64,000 bases of DNA from Kutzneria buriramensis (GTDB taxonomy: Bacteria > Actinomycetota > Actinomycetes > Mycobacteriales > Pseudonocardiaceae): assembly GCF_003387475.1 (NCBI RefSeq), contig NZ_QUNO01000022.1, positions 143,425 to 207,424 on the forward strand, in the 5' to 3' direction. Positions 44,974-53,642 of the stretch are shown in pieces. The position numbers were made by a program, and so were the translations under genes. The stretch's first letter is position 1, and every line of letters starts with the position of its first letter. The notes below the pieces were generated by a model. The model searched no databases. It was not told the origin of the DNA and saw only the letters and a list, made by a program, of their open reading frames with translations.

Positions 44974-45915
44974 CTATCCGGCAGTGCCGCGGCTGGTCGT
45001 CATCGTCGGCGGCGCCGGGATGGCGGCGATCTGCTCGGGCGAGTCCACCCACAGGCAGACGTCGGTCCGGTTTCCGCCGCGCCACTCGAACAGCTCCCAC
45101 AAGCCCAGGCCTAGCGCCCAGGTTCCCTGCTGGAAGTAGGGCTGCAGCAGGGCTTCCTCCCTCGATCGGATCACTAGGTGGTAGCGCTGTCCGCGGGTGT
45201 CGCTCCAGGCCGCCGGGGCGCGCTGCTCGATGTAGAAGGTCTCGCCGGTGCGGGACGTCCCGGAGAACCGCACCTGCAGCGCGACCGCGACCGGGTGCTC
45301 CAGCGGCCCGTTCTTCAGCCGGTCGCCGAGCCGCCACGCCGCGCGCGGCAAGTGGAAGAACTCGGCCCAGCTGACCTTGCGGCCGCCGCAGCTGGCGTGG
45401 AACAGCTCGTGCAGGTCGCCGCCATGCAGGCGGTACGTCTCGACGAGGTCGTTGACCTTCGCCGCGGTGTTGAGCAACGTCCGCGCCTTGCGCGCGTAGG
45501 TCGGGTCGGCGCGGTCCGGACTGTGTCGGTCGGCCAGCCGGGGACGGGGCTGCGCGAGGGTCTCCGGGAGCACCAGGCGGTAGCCGTCGCGGCCGCGTTG
45601 CAGCAGGCCATCACCGAGCTCGATCAGCTCGGTGACCTGGGCGTGCACGTCGAAGTCGCAGCCGGCTCGGTGCCGTTCGTTGCGGCCGAGGCGGAAGTGG
45701 GCGGCCTGGCGTTTGTGCTCGCCGGTGGAGCTGCGCACCGCCACGACCGGTGTCGCGCAGAACAGGCAGGTCAGCGGCGGCGGCCAGGTGTCCTTGCTGG
45801 TGTTGATGTCCTCGGCGAGGACCTTCTGGCCGTTCGCGCGTGCGGCGGGCATCGCGACCGTGGTGTCGTGTTCGCCGGCGAAAACCACCTTCGTGTGACG
45901 TCGCGCGTTGCCCAT
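44974..45915 (-). CDS. CoiA-like competence/zinc-ribbon protein
   Basis: 313 residues from ATG 45915. An N-terminal zinc-ribbon (CLFCATPV ... KRQAAHFRLGRNERHRAGC) has the CxxC...HF...H..C order seen in CoiA-like and related proteins, where it precedes a nuclease-like domain. No PD-(D/E)XK core is obvious in the remainder, which is beta-rich and Trp-rich. Soluble. Function unassigned. Confidence 0.6.
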   Translation of the reverse strand: MGNARRHTKVVFAGEHDTTVAMPAARANGQKVLAEDINTSKDTWPPPLTCLFCATPVVAVRSSTGEHKRQAAHFRLGRNERHRAGCDFDVHAQVTELIELGDGLLQRGRDGYRLVLPETLAQPRPRLADRHSPDRADPTYARKARTLLNTAAKVNDLVETYRLHGGDLHELFHASCGGRKVSWAEFFHLPRAAWRLGDRLKNGPLEHPVAVALQVRFSGTSRTGETFYIEQRAPAAWSDTRGQRYHLVIRSREEALLQPYFQQGTWALGLGLWELFEWRGGNRTDVCLWVDSPEQIAAIPAPPTMTTSRGTAG

Positions 45916-45981
45916 GCCGTCCCCCTGATGAGTGCACTTCCACGGTAGGTCGACCGTGCACCGCCAGCGCGAATTCGCAGG

Positions 45982-46299
45982 TCAGACGGGCGTGGCGGGG
46001 TCCGCAGCGGTCTTGTCCCTGGGGGGACGCCCTGCTTGCGGACGCCGGTTCTTGAAGTAGGTCTGAATGGGCTGCCACGGCACCAGCCAGGCGCGGCCGA
46101 CGCGGATCCAGTCTTCCCGGGGCACGGGCCAGTCGGGATCGCTGGCGGCCAGCCGGGAGACCCTCTGCTGGCTCATGCTCGGCGCCAGCTTCTGCTCGAC
46201 GACGCGGCGCGCGATCTCGGTGAAGGTCACCAGGTCCTCGGCGCCGATGGCGCGCGGCGAGTTCGGCGCCGGCTCGGACTCGGCGTTCTTCTCGCCCAC
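45982..46299 (-). CDS. small HTH DNA-binding protein
   Basis: 105 residues; GTG 46299 chosen because of CGAGGAGG just upstream. Helix-turn-helix in LVTFTEIARRVVEQKLAPSM followed by SQQRVSRLAASDPDWP and the beta-wing RVGRAWLVPW, the order seen in MerR-like/excisionase-type proteins. The C-terminus is basic. Divergent from the gene at 46431 and possibly its repressor; the intervening region carries CACAACAC/TTGTG repeats. Confidence 0.65.
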   Translation of the reverse strand: MGEKNAESEPAPNSPRAIGAEDLVTFTEIARRVVEQKLAPSMSQQRVSRLAASDPDWPVPREDWIRVGRAWLVPWQPIQTYFKNRRPQAGRPPRDKTAADPATPV

Positions 46300-46430
46300 C
46301 GTGACCTCCTCGGGTGATGGGGCCAAAACAGCATGTCAAAACTGTTGTGACTGCACAACACTCCGGTAGAATTGTGCTGTCACAAGGACTTTGAGGCCGG
46401 CAGGGGCCGGCAGATGGCGGAGGACACGCC

Positions 46431-47018
46431 ATGGAGTGCTCGACCACGAAGGTTCCGGCCGTGCGGGTGCCGCACATCGTCGAACCGGGGCGCGAAAGTC
46501 TGGGGCGGATGCTCGCGTCCCTGGAGCAGGAGATCACCCGTTCCGGCTGGGACCAGCCGCCCCGGCTGTTCACCCTCGACCGGTTGTCGGATCGGGAGGT
46601 CGGCATCAGGCCGCTTGTCGCGCCGGAGGCGAGTGTGGACCCCGAGTTGCTGCTCAGCGTCGCCGCCGAGGACTTCGCGACGCCGCCCTACCGGCACGCG
46701 CTGCCCTCCGTGCTCGGTCCGAGCTACTTCGGCCTGTTGATCAGCTTCGAGGGCTGGGCGCGGGTGGGCGCGAACGTCGAGACCACCGATCCTGACCGCC
46801 CCCTGGCCGATCAGGTCGGGTCCGAGGAGTGCCGGGTCCTGGTGCTGCGCACGCGCGCCGGCCGGGAGCTGATGCTGCGCCGACTTCGGAAAGGACATCG
46901 GGTGGTCAGCACCGCCGCCGGTCCGGTGCTGCGTGAGCTGCGCGCGCTGATGAAGGTTGTCGACGCCGCGTGGGATTCCGCCTCGGGCCTGGTCCCGAAC
47001 ACCCGACAGCCGCAGTAG
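46431..47018 (+). CDS. hypothetical protein
   Basis: 195 residues from ATG 46431 with GGAGG seven bases upstream. Mixed alpha/beta; ends in a helix (VLRELRALMKVVDAAWD). No domain recognised. The next gene is in the same frame 78 bp on but is separated by a true stop, so no fusion. Confidence 0.65.
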   Translation: MECSTTKVPAVRVPHIVEPGRESLGRMLASLEQEITRSGWDQPPRLFTLDRLSDREVGIRPLVAPEASVDPELLLSVAAEDFATPPYRHALPSVLGPSYFGLLISFEGWARVGANVETTDPDRPLADQVGSEECRVLVLRTRAGRELMLRRLRKGHRVVSTAAGPVLRELRALMKVVDAAWDSASGLVPNTRQPQ

Positions 47019-47096
47019 CGGCCGCTGCCAACGGGATGTGCTGGCGGCGCGGACGCCGGCGAGCCTGGCTGGTGATCGGGTCGATACGGTCATGGC

Positions 47097-47567
47097 GTGT
47101 CGACGTCCGAGCCCAGCAGGCCGCCGTGGGCCCGCGACGCCGTCTGGGCCGCCGAGGTCGGCAAGGAGATCGACCCGGCCACCACCGACCCGCGCACCCA
47201 CGTCACCACCGGCATCGTCTTCGACGACGACGGGTTTCGCTTCGACGAGCTAGTGATCAGCGGGGAGCACAGCGAGTGGTTCGTCAAAGCGGACGCCTAC
47301 CTGCGTGAACACCTAACCTCACCCGCGGTCCGCAAGCCCCGGCTCACGGCGGTACCGGTCGCCAGCCACGTCGAGGTCCAGCTCGCGATGCTCATGCGCG
47401 AGTTCAACATCAAGCACCTCACGGTGGTGATCAACCACGACTCCATTTGCTCCGGGTTCCTCAGCTGCCCGCGGGCTGTGGCCGCGATCCTGCCCCGGGG
47501 CAGCGCGCTGACTGTGTGGACCCGGGGTGCCGGGCTACCATCGGTGCTGGAAGGGAGGCGACGGTGA
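47097..47567 (+). CDS. DddA/SCP1.201-like cytidine deaminase, stand-alone
   Basis: 156 residues from GTG 47097. The whole protein corresponds to the SCP1.201-like deaminase domain of toxin deaminases, among which DddA acts on double-stranded DNA. Key residues: H91-V-E93 (SHVEVQLAMLMRE), zinc cysteines C118 and C124 (SICSGFLSC), and the following LPRGSALTVW strand. The usual Pro before the first cysteine is Ile. No secretion, WXG or repeat domain is fused, unlike most toxin deaminases. Its stop overlaps the Imm1-like gene by 4 nt, so toxin and antidote would be made together. Substrate (DNA, RNA or nucleotide) is not known. Confidence 0.8.
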   Translation: MSTSEPSRPPWARDAVWAAEVGKEIDPATTDPRTHVTTGIVFDDDGFRFDELVISGEHSEWFVKADAYLREHLTSPAVRKPRLTAVPVASHVEVQLAMLMREFNIKHLTVVINHDSICSGFLSCPRAVAAILPRGSALTVWTRGAGLPSVLEGRRR

Positions 47568-48049
47568 TGATCCTCAACGCGGTGGTCGACGGCCAGTGGC
47601 GGCACGCCCGCACTCCGGCCGAGGTCTCGGCGCTGCTGGACCAGCTGGTGTTCGGCGCCGACCCACGTCGCCCGAGCGACCTCCTGCTCACCGAGGCCCC
47701 GTTCGACGACTTCTCCGACGAGCAGCCGGCTCAGGTCTGCCGGGTGGCCGCCAACCCGGACGCCGGATTCGGCGCCCTGCTGTGGTACCTCAACGACGCC
47801 GACAGCGGCTTCTCGGTGAGCTACAACCCGAACCCTCCATTGGACGACCCGTGGCTGGCCTCGGACCCCGACACCGCGCGCTACCACGACCGGTTCACCG
47901 CGATCCCGCTCGACCAGACACGCGCGGCGCTGCAGGAGTTCGTCGCCGGCGGCGGCACGCGCCCGTCGAACATCCAGTGGGTGGCGGGGGACTTCTACGG
48001 TCGGATCACCCAGGTGCTGGCCCCGACGTCGTCCGTGCACGCTGCCTGA
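47564..48049 (+). CDS. Imm1-like immunity protein
   Basis: 161 residues from GTG 47564 (ATG 47567 also possible), with GGGAGG five to eight bases upstream. It fits the Imm1 family: an N-terminal strand with W (DGQWRHARTP), a helix (VSALLDQLVF), the strand GFSVSYNPNPP, and a C-terminal helix before SNIQWV. Imm1 proteins neutralise deaminase toxins of the SCP1.201 type and are typically encoded right after them, exactly as here. Confidence 0.75.
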   Translation: MMILNAVVDGQWRHARTPAEVSALLDQLVFGADPRRPSDLLLTEAPFDDFSDEQPAQVCRVAANPDAGFGALLWYLNDADSGFSVSYNPNPPLDDPWLASDPDTARYHDRFTAIPLDQTRAALQEFVAGGGTRPSNIQWVAGDFYGRITQVLAPTSSVHAA

Positions 48050-48169
48050 GCACCTGATCTTCTCCGGCGAACGAGCACCGGCTCTGGCACGCCGTCATGC
48101 TGAAGACGACTTCGGTCGTGCTCGGCGCGCCTAGTTTCGTCACAACCTTCGCCGCTTTAGCGTCGGCCT

Positions 48170-49393
48170 ATGGGTGACGAAACCTGTCCGAAGTGCGGCA
48201 CGAGTCTCCCGCAGAAGCGGCGCAGTGGCGGCCGCCCTAGCACGTACTGCAGCCAAAAGTGCCGCCAGGCGGCGTACCGGGACCGCCGACCGTCGTCGGT
48301 GGCGTCCCCGGCCGCAGTCGCCGCGGACGAGCTGGTCCGGCGCGCGGCGGTGGCGACGGCTCAGCGCGAAGTCGCCTGGCGTGTGGACGCCCTGCTCGCG
48401 CAGGCCGGTGAACTGCAGTCCCGCCTCGATGCCGAGTGGCAGCCCATCGCCGTCGAACCGGCAGGCCCGCTGGCGGCGGCGAAGCAGGTCCACGCCGCCG
48501 CGACCGAGGCCTTGGCCGCGGCGGTGGAGGCGGAGTTGCTGGCCGGCACCGACTGGCCGGCCATCGCCGCTCAGCTGGGCATGACCACGCGCCGAGCCAA
48601 GCAGATGTTCGCGGTCCGGGAAGGCGTACCCGCCGAGCAGCAGGCCGAGTCCGGCGACACGGCGCTGGCCGGCGACAGCGCGCCGGTCGCCGAGGGTGGT
48701 GCGGAGGTCGTCGACCCGATCGGCTGGCGTTTCGCGGTCCCCGAGGCGGTGGCCATCGCGGTCCAGGCTGTCGTTGACGCCGTCGAGGTCGAGCCGATCT
48801 CCTCGCCGGGATCCAGTGTGCTGGCGGCTGACCTGCGGCGGTGGCTGAAGCGGCTGGTCGCCACGGTGAACAGCGACAACGGGGAGGGCCTGCGGCGAGA
48901 GCTGCGATGGCTGTTGGCCACACCGATGAACGCCGGAGATCTTCTGGACACCCCGGTCTTCGTCGCGGTGCGTGAGCTGGCCAAGGCCAGCACGGTGCTG
49001 TTGCAGTGTCCGTCCTGCGGCTACAAGCCGGGCACCGAGCCTGCTGAGCGGTCCCGGCATCTGGAGTACCTGGACATGCTGTGGCTGGACATGGTCGGGG
49101 AACAGGTCGTGCTGCGCCGGCACTGCATCCGCTGCGAACCGACCGGGATCGTCGGGGTGAGCTTGTCCTGCCCGGTCTGCGACGAGGGCTACCTCCTGGA
49201 ACGTGTCCTGGCGACCGCGAACGCCGACGGGCGACTGCCCGCGCCGTTACTGGGCTGGCTGGCCAACGCCGGCTGGCATGTCGACCGGACCGCCGGCGGC
49301 TCGCTGGTGACCGCGCACAGGGCGTGCGCGGCCGCGCTGGCCGGACCCGGCCGCCGGGCTCCGCTCAGTTCGACAGGTGCTCACTCGGCCTGA
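48170..49393 (+). CDS. zinc-ribbon protein with C2C2-type and MYM/FCS-like fingers
   Basis: 407 residues from ATG 48170. An N-terminal CPKCGTSLP ... STYCSQKCRQAAYRDR unit is a bacterial zinc-ribbon/MYM-like finger frequently found at the start of mobile-element regulators. A helical middle follows, including DWPAIAAQLGMTTRRAKQMF, a possible helix-turn-helix. The end has two further Cys pairs (CPSCGY, CIRCEP, CPVCDE). Probably nucleic-acid binding. Its last 13 bp overlap the convergent gene at 49381. Confidence 0.65.
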   Translation: MGDETCPKCGTSLPQKRRSGGRPSTYCSQKCRQAAYRDRRPSSVASPAAVAADELVRRAAVATAQREVAWRVDALLAQAGELQSRLDAEWQPIAVEPAGPLAAAKQVHAAATEALAAAVEAELLAGTDWPAIAAQLGMTTRRAKQMFAVREGVPAEQQAESGDTALAGDSAPVAEGGAEVVDPIGWRFAVPEAVAIAVQAVVDAVEVEPISSPGSSVLAADLRRWLKRLVATVNSDNGEGLRRELRWLLATPMNAGDLLDTPVFVAVRELAKASTVLLQCPSCGYKPGTEPAERSRHLEYLDMLWLDMVGEQVVLRRHCIRCEPTGIVGVSLSCPVCDEGYLLERVLATANADGRLPAPLLGWLANAGWHVDRTAGGSLVTAHRACAAALAGPGRRAPLSSTGAHSA

Positions 49394-50076
49394 CCGGGCC
49401 ACGCGGCGGCTTCGCCGAGCAGGCGGGCGCGTAGATCACGCAACGAGCGGGGCAACACGTCTGGTCGTCCGGCGCGTTGCGCCAACTCCGCGTCGCTGCG
49501 GGACTCCTGCACCAGCGTGCGGCAGCCGTCGCACACGAGCAGCATCGCCGCTTTCGCCGTGCCGAGGTCCAGCAGGATCGTGGCCCCTCGGATCGGAAAC
49601 GCCCAGCAGGGCGACTCGCGTTCGCACACATCGCAGGTCTCGGTGGTGGTCGCCGGGGCTGGAGCCGGGTCCAGGGCGACCAGCGAGCCTCGTGCGGCAA
49701 CCAGTTCACTGCGGGCATCGAGAACCTGGACAGCTCGGAAGTGGCCAGCAGCCGCGGCCATGGCCTCAGCGACCGGCACGAGCCGGCCGTTGGTGTCCTC
49801 GGCCGAGCCGGTCAGCGCGGCCAGGAACTGCGGGGTGCAGGTGTCCAGGAACGTCTCGGCCGCTGCGTGTTCCTGCTCGTCGGTGATGTCGGGGCGCAGC
49901 AGTGCGGTCAGCGTGCGGTCGACCAGACCGCGTGCCTGCGCGACCGGGTCGTCGCCAGGGGTCGTTGAGCTGCGCATTCCGATCATCGTAGGAAACGTGC
50001 TGACTGCGCCGGTGGCCAGGGCTGCGACGCGGGCTGGCTCGACGTCCCCGGTGGGGAGGACGCCGATCTGGGTCAC
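49381..50076 (-). CDS. hypothetical zinc-binding protein, coupled to Nudix-like gene
   Basis: 231 residues from GTG 50076, overlapping the previous stop (GTGA). Two Cys pairs (CDVCERESPC and LVCDGC) about 35 residues apart, with strands in between, suggest a zinc-stabilised domain near the C-terminus. The N-terminal half is helical. It converges on and overlaps the gene ending at 49393. Function unknown. Confidence 0.6.
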   Translation of the reverse strand: MTQIGVLPTGDVEPARVAALATGAVSTFPTMIGMRSSTTPGDDPVAQARGLVDRTLTALLRPDITDEQEHAAAETFLDTCTPQFLAALTGSAEDTNGRLVPVAEAMAAAAGHFRAVQVLDARSELVAARGSLVALDPAPAPATTTETCDVCERESPCWAFPIRGATILLDLGTAKAAMLLVCDGCRTLVQESRSDAELAQRAGRPDVLPRSLRDLRARLLGEAAAWPGQAE

Positions 50077-50743
50077 CGTCGGCTCATCTGCCGGGACGGG
50101 ATCACCGGCATGCCGGGCATCGCGGTCGCCGCGGTGCTGAGGTGGCGGGTCTGCGGTGCGATCGTCGTCGCGCCGACCTGGCCGCGTGAGATGTCCAGCC
50201 AGGTCGCGCTGCAGACGCCGGGCACGTCGGGATCCGCGGCGAGGGCGGCCAGGTGGTCCTGCAGGGCGCCGGGGGCGAGGTCGAGAATCTCGAACCAGCG
50301 GGTTTGCCAACACGGCCGGTCCGGCGTTGGGGCGGCGAGCTTCTCCACGACCGTGCGGACGTGCGCGAAGGCGGCTGCGGCGATGAGAGCGTCCGGGCCG
50401 GTGCGGGCGATCGTGGCGAGTTTCTCGCCGAGTTCGCGGCGCAGACACTGGTCTGCCTGTTCACGGCCGTGGCCGGTGCCGAGCCAGGCCAACAACACCG
50501 GCAGGGAGTGCAAGGGGAGGACGCCTCGCAGATCCACGCGTCCGGTGGAGTCGGGGGTCCGCTCGGCGCGCCACCCGAGTTCGTCCAGCAGTCCCGCCGC
50601 GGCGCAGGGCCGGTAGGTCAGCGCACCGCCCAGAGGCTCGAACTGCGCCTTGCCGGTGTGACGAGAATCAGCCGCGCGCCGCTGGCCGTGCGGACCCGCA
50701 GCAACGCCGCGACTGACACGCGGGCGTTGAACATCATGGTCAT
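50073..50743 (-). pseudogene. Nudix-like gene split by a frameshift
   Basis: ATG 50743 opens a 41-codon frame (MTMMFNARVSVAALLRV ... LILVT) that stops at 50618. The frame that ends at 50073 extends upstream past its first start (GTG 50537) with sensible coding: TGKAQFEPLGGALTYRP, LLDELGWR, DLRGVLPLHSLP. Joining them by restoring one base near 50655-50662 gives an N-terminal strand, GG loop and RREL-type helix (GREQADQCLRRELGEKL) resembling SMODS-associated Nudix domains. Either a mutated gene or a sequencing error. The catalytic EE is E-K, so activity is uncertain. Confidence 0.6.
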
Positions 50744-50881
50744 CACGACCACACCTGACGGACCGGATGGCGTTCAGGCTGGTCAGCGCCGATAGTTCGA
50801 GGGCGAGACCGACCAGTAGGCCGATAGGAAGTCGGCTAGAGGTTCCGATCGAGTGGTCGATTGGTGGGGCATTCAGCCGAG

Positions 50882-51949
50882 CTATCGGGTGCTGCGTCGG
50901 CTGGAGGTGAGGCCGAGCAGTCGGGGGACCATCTCCGGAACGGCGCCGTGGATGATGGCCAGCCGCCGGCGGCGTTCGACGGTGTCTTCTTCGTCCCGCC
51001 AGTCCGGGTCCTGGTCGTCGATCTCGCGTTGCACGTCGTGCCCGTTGTCGGACCAGGCGGGGCCGGTTCCGACCGCGTCGGTGATCGTCCAGCCGGTGTC
51101 CTCGCAGCGCAGGTAGACCGGGGATTCGCCGGGGAACTCGATCTTCAGTCGGGCGCCGACCGACATCGAGGTGTTGCCGGCGGCGATGTGCTGGCGGGCT
51201 TGGCTGCTGTAGGGCTCGATGAGGTCGTCCGGGTGGGCGTTGCCCAGTGTGAACGCTCGTTCGGCCGCGGCGTGCACCTCGGCCATCTCACCGTGGTGGA
51301 CATGGTCGAAGAAGTCCGGCCTGCGCCGCACCTCGTCCACGGGAAACCGGAACACGGCGCCCGGGCCCGGGGCGACCTGGGTCACGTGGACCCACCGCCC
51401 GTGGTCGTCGGCGGGCGGGAGGTCCTGACGGAAGACCACGTTCGGGATCTGGTCCTCGGTGAAGACGTGCAGCGCGGCGAAGTCCTCGTCGCCGATCTGG
51501 CGCATGGCCTCCGGCCAGAGGTCGGCCTGGGCCAGGATGCGGTCCGTGGGCACGGTGCGACGCCGGCGGGCGATGCGCTGCAGGCACCGCTTCACCGGCA
51601 CGTCGAGCACGACGGCGATGGCGGGCACGGCGTGGCGGCGGGCCATGTTGAGCAGCCGCTCGCGGTGCGCGGCCTCCAGGTTGGTGGCGTCGAACACGGT
51701 GGTGACGTGGTTGGCCATCCGGTACCACAGCGTCGCGTACAGGAGGTTGAACGCGGCGCTGGTGCTGTCCTGGTCGGCCGCGTTGTTGCTGACGACGGCG
51801 CGCGTCCGGTCGCTGCTGAGGATCTCGATCGGCGCGAAGTGCTCCTCCGCGAACGTGCTCTTGCCGCTGCCGGACAGACCCATGATCACGATCAGGCAGG
51901 GGTTGGGCAGGGGGACAACGGTGCCGTCGACGCCAGGGGCGGTGGTCAT
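50882..51949 (-). CDS. P-loop kinase, polynucleotide-kinase-like (AAA_33)
   Basis: 355 residues from ATG 51949. Walker A GLSGSGKST at about residues 24-32, the SSDRTR strand and FDATNLEAAHRERLL helix match the kinase domain of bacterial Pnkp/AAA_33 proteins, with LVID-like RRRRTVPTDRIL as the lid. Such kinases phosphorylate RNA/DNA 5' ends or small substrates. The C-terminal 150 residues are unassigned and acidic. Nearest neighbour is the broken Nudix-like gene, 138 bp away. Confidence 0.75.
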   Translation of the reverse strand: MTTAPGVDGTVVPLPNPCLIVIMGLSGSGKSTFAEEHFAPIEILSSDRTRAVVSNNAADQDSTSAAFNLLYATLWYRMANHVTTVFDATNLEAAHRERLLNMARRHAVPAIAVVLDVPVKRCLQRIARRRRTVPTDRILAQADLWPEAMRQIGDEDFAALHVFTEDQIPNVVFRQDLPPADDHGRWVHVTQVAPGPGAVFRFPVDEVRRRPDFFDHVHHGEMAEVHAAAERAFTLGNAHPDDLIEPYSSQARQHIAAGNTSMSVGARLKIEFPGESPVYLRCEDTGWTITDAVGTGPAWSDNGHDVQREIDDQDPDWRDEEDTVERRRRLAIIHGAVPEMVPRLLGLTSSRRSTR

Positions 51950-51998
51950 GGGGTCTCCACGGGGCCGGAGGACGAACAGTTGGCGGGCGAGAGGGCGT

Positions 51999-52712
51999 TC
52001 ATCCGGCCGACGCCGGCGGTGCGTCCGCGTCGAGGTCGGCGGCCGCCGGTGGAGGATTGGGCGGGCCGGCTGCCTCGGCCTCAGGCGCGACGCGGTTCCA
52101 TGCCTGCTGGAGTCGCTGCACAGCGTCGGCGTAGGCCGCGAGATCGTCGGAGGAAGGGCTCGTGCCTCGCCGGCGGCAGATCTCCGCGTCCTCGGCCGCG
52201 TCGAGGAACGTCTGGGTCGTGGGCAAGGTCACGTCGTTGAGCGCGGGGGACCGTAGTTGCGCGCGGGCGTCGAGCAGGTAGGCATGCCACTGGTCGCGGA
52301 TCTCGTCGTGCGTCTGGGTGAGATCGGCCCACGGCTGGTCGTGTTCTCGCCGGCGTGTCCAGATGCCCGCCGCGCAGTTGATGAGCATGATCAACACGAA
52401 TGCCGCCGCCGCGAGGATGACCAACGCCCTCGACATCATGCGAGACATGGCCGCCAGGGCCTGCGTGAGCGTGCCGTGGATTGGCTGCTCCGAGGCCGAG
52501 GCGGGACCGACCGCGGCATGGACGGTGAACAAGTCGACCAGCCACGGGCCGGTCCCGAGGGCCCAGTTGGCGGCGGCAGCAGCAACGACCGCGAGGCCGG
52601 TTGGCAGTGCGCCGAAGTCAGTGCGCTCGGCGGTCTTCGACACGGCGGCGAGGCTGGCGATGAAGATCGCGCTGTGGATGAGGTCGGCGGTGAAAAGCCA
52701 GGAGTCGGTCAC
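51999..52712 (-). CDS. membrane protein with cytosolic tail
   Basis: 237 residues from GTG 52712. Hydrophobic segments near residues 8-25, 38-60 and 95-113 (ALVILAAAAFVLIMLINCA) give three passes, then a helical soluble domain of about 100 residues with an acidic end. Preceded by a 17-codon ORF whose stop overlaps its start, and 74 bp after the 17-bp shared element. Function unknown. Confidence 0.65.
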   Translation of the reverse strand: MTDSWLFTADLIHSAIFIASLAAVSKTAERTDFGALPTGLAVVAAAAANWALGTGPWLVDLFTVHAAVGPASASEQPIHGTLTQALAAMSRMMSRALVILAAAAFVLIMLINCAAGIWTRRREHDQPWADLTQTHDEIRDQWHAYLLDARAQLRSPALNDVTLPTTQTFLDAAEDAEICRRRGTSPSSDDLAAYADAVQRLQQAWNRVAPEAEAAGPPNPPPAAADLDADAPPASAG

Positions 52713-52762
52713 GTCGCGGCGCTCCGACTGGGCGGTGTCGGTCCACGTCCCCAGGTCCTCAT
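52709..52762 (-). other. 17-codon leader ORF overlapping the membrane protein start
   Basis: ATG 52762 has GAGGAG six bases upstream and encodes MRTWGRGPTPPSRSAAT; its TGA (52711-52709) overlaps the GTG start of the next gene. This is the arrangement of translationally coupled leader peptides. The element at 52786-52802 lies 24 bp upstream. Confidence 0.45.
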
Positions 52763-52785
52763 CGTCGTCTCCTCGCTTGGATTGT

Positions 52786-52802
52786 CCGTTGCCTATAGGC
52801 GG
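52786..52802 (-). promoter_or_regulatory. second copy of the 17-bp shared element
   Basis: CCGTTGCCTATAGGCGG, identical to 44459-44475. The perfect palindrome GCCTATAGGC is at 52791-52800. It sits directly upstream of the leader ORF at 52762 and the membrane protein gene at 52712. Confidence 0.5.
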
Positions 52803-52923
52803 CAGTTCGATCGCGGTGGCGACAGCCTCAGCGGGTTCTTCTCGACTACACAGCCGGCCCGCAGGCGGCGGGCGCCGTGCTGCGGGAGAACTACCTGATC
52901 TGGCGGTGCTCGCGGCGTGGCTT

Positions 52924-52977
52924 CACGTTCGGTCTCGGCCCGGCGGCGATGGTGCTGCCGGCCCGAGACCGAACGTG
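52924..52977. terminator. long hairpin terminator
   Basis: CACGTTCGGTCTCGG at 52924-52938 pairs perfectly with 52963-52977; the complementarity continues with two mismatches to about 21 bp. It sits right after the stop of the gene ending at 52979 on the minus strand. Confidence 0.6.
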
Positions 52978-52978
52978 T

Positions 52979-53194
52979 TCAGGCCGGCAGGTCGCGTTGA
53001 ACGGCGTCGCCGATCCGTTGGACGAACCTCCGCAGGTCCGGCGGCGTGCCTTCGACGACGAATGCGGACGCCCAGGGATCGCCGATCACCAGGCCGTAGA
53101 TACCTGGCGCCAGGTCGTCCTCGCCCAGGTCGGCTCCGGGCGGGACGATCTCCAGGGGACAGTCAGCGGTGTCGAACTCGTAGCGTCGTGACAT
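52979..53194 (-). CDS. small acidic hypothetical protein
   Basis: 71 residues from ATG 53194 with AGGAGAG six bases upstream. Acidic, beta-rich centre (GIYGLVIGDPWASAFVVEG) and a C-terminal helix (RRFVQRIGDAVQRDL). No family recognised. Follows the gene at 53251-53619 on the same strand, about 56 bp apart. Confidence 0.55.
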   Translation of the reverse strand: MSRRYEFDTADCPLEIVPPGADLGEDDLAPGIYGLVIGDPWASAFVVEGTPPDLRRFVQRIGDAVQRDLPA

Positions 53195-53250
53195 CGGTTC
53201 TCTCCTCTCGTGGGCTCCGGTGCCGTCGTGGCGGTTCCGGAGCCGGGCGG

Positions 53251-53619
53251 TCACCAGACCTCGAAGCCGTCCGCGCGGGCGCAGGCGCGAAGGAACGGCA
53301 CCAGGTCCTCGTCGAAGGCCATGGGGTGCGACCGCTGTGCGGCCATCGCGCGGTAGTAGTTCTCCAGGGCCGCGTGGCATTGCTGCGCGCTGACGGCGCT
53401 GCCCTCCCGGAGGTCGAAGACCGCCAGCGGGATGGTCTCGACGTCGCCGGCCCTCGACGGCAGGGGATGGCCGGGTCGCGGGGCCGGTGTGGCCATGTCG
53501 AGGTCGAGCAGTGCCGCGCGGAGTTCGGCGATGGCCTCGTCGGGCCGGTGGATGCGGTAGCGCACGTCAGCGCGCTGGGAATGAGCAGCGGGTGCCGCCC
53601 GGTTGCGCAGCTCGTACAT
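53251..53619 (-). CDS. small hypothetical protein
   Basis: 122 residues from ATG 53619. Basic N-terminus (RNRAAPAAHSQRADVRYRIH), an alanine/leucine helix, and a tryptophan-ending acidic tail. No domain recognised. It lies between two same-strand small genes and probably shares their transcript. Confidence 0.55.
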   Translation of the reverse strand: MYELRNRAAPAAHSQRADVRYRIHRPDEAIAELRAALLDLDMATPAPRPGHPLPSRAGDVETIPLAVFDLREGSAVSAQQCHAALENYYRAMAAQRSHPMAFDEDLVPFLRACARADGFEVW

Positions 53620-53642
53620 GAGGATGTGCCGCCTTTCGGGGA

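Noticed and set aside
44661..45374. 237-codon plus-strand frame
   Set aside because: Arg/Gly/Pro-rich, overlaps the zinc-ribbon gene on the other strand.
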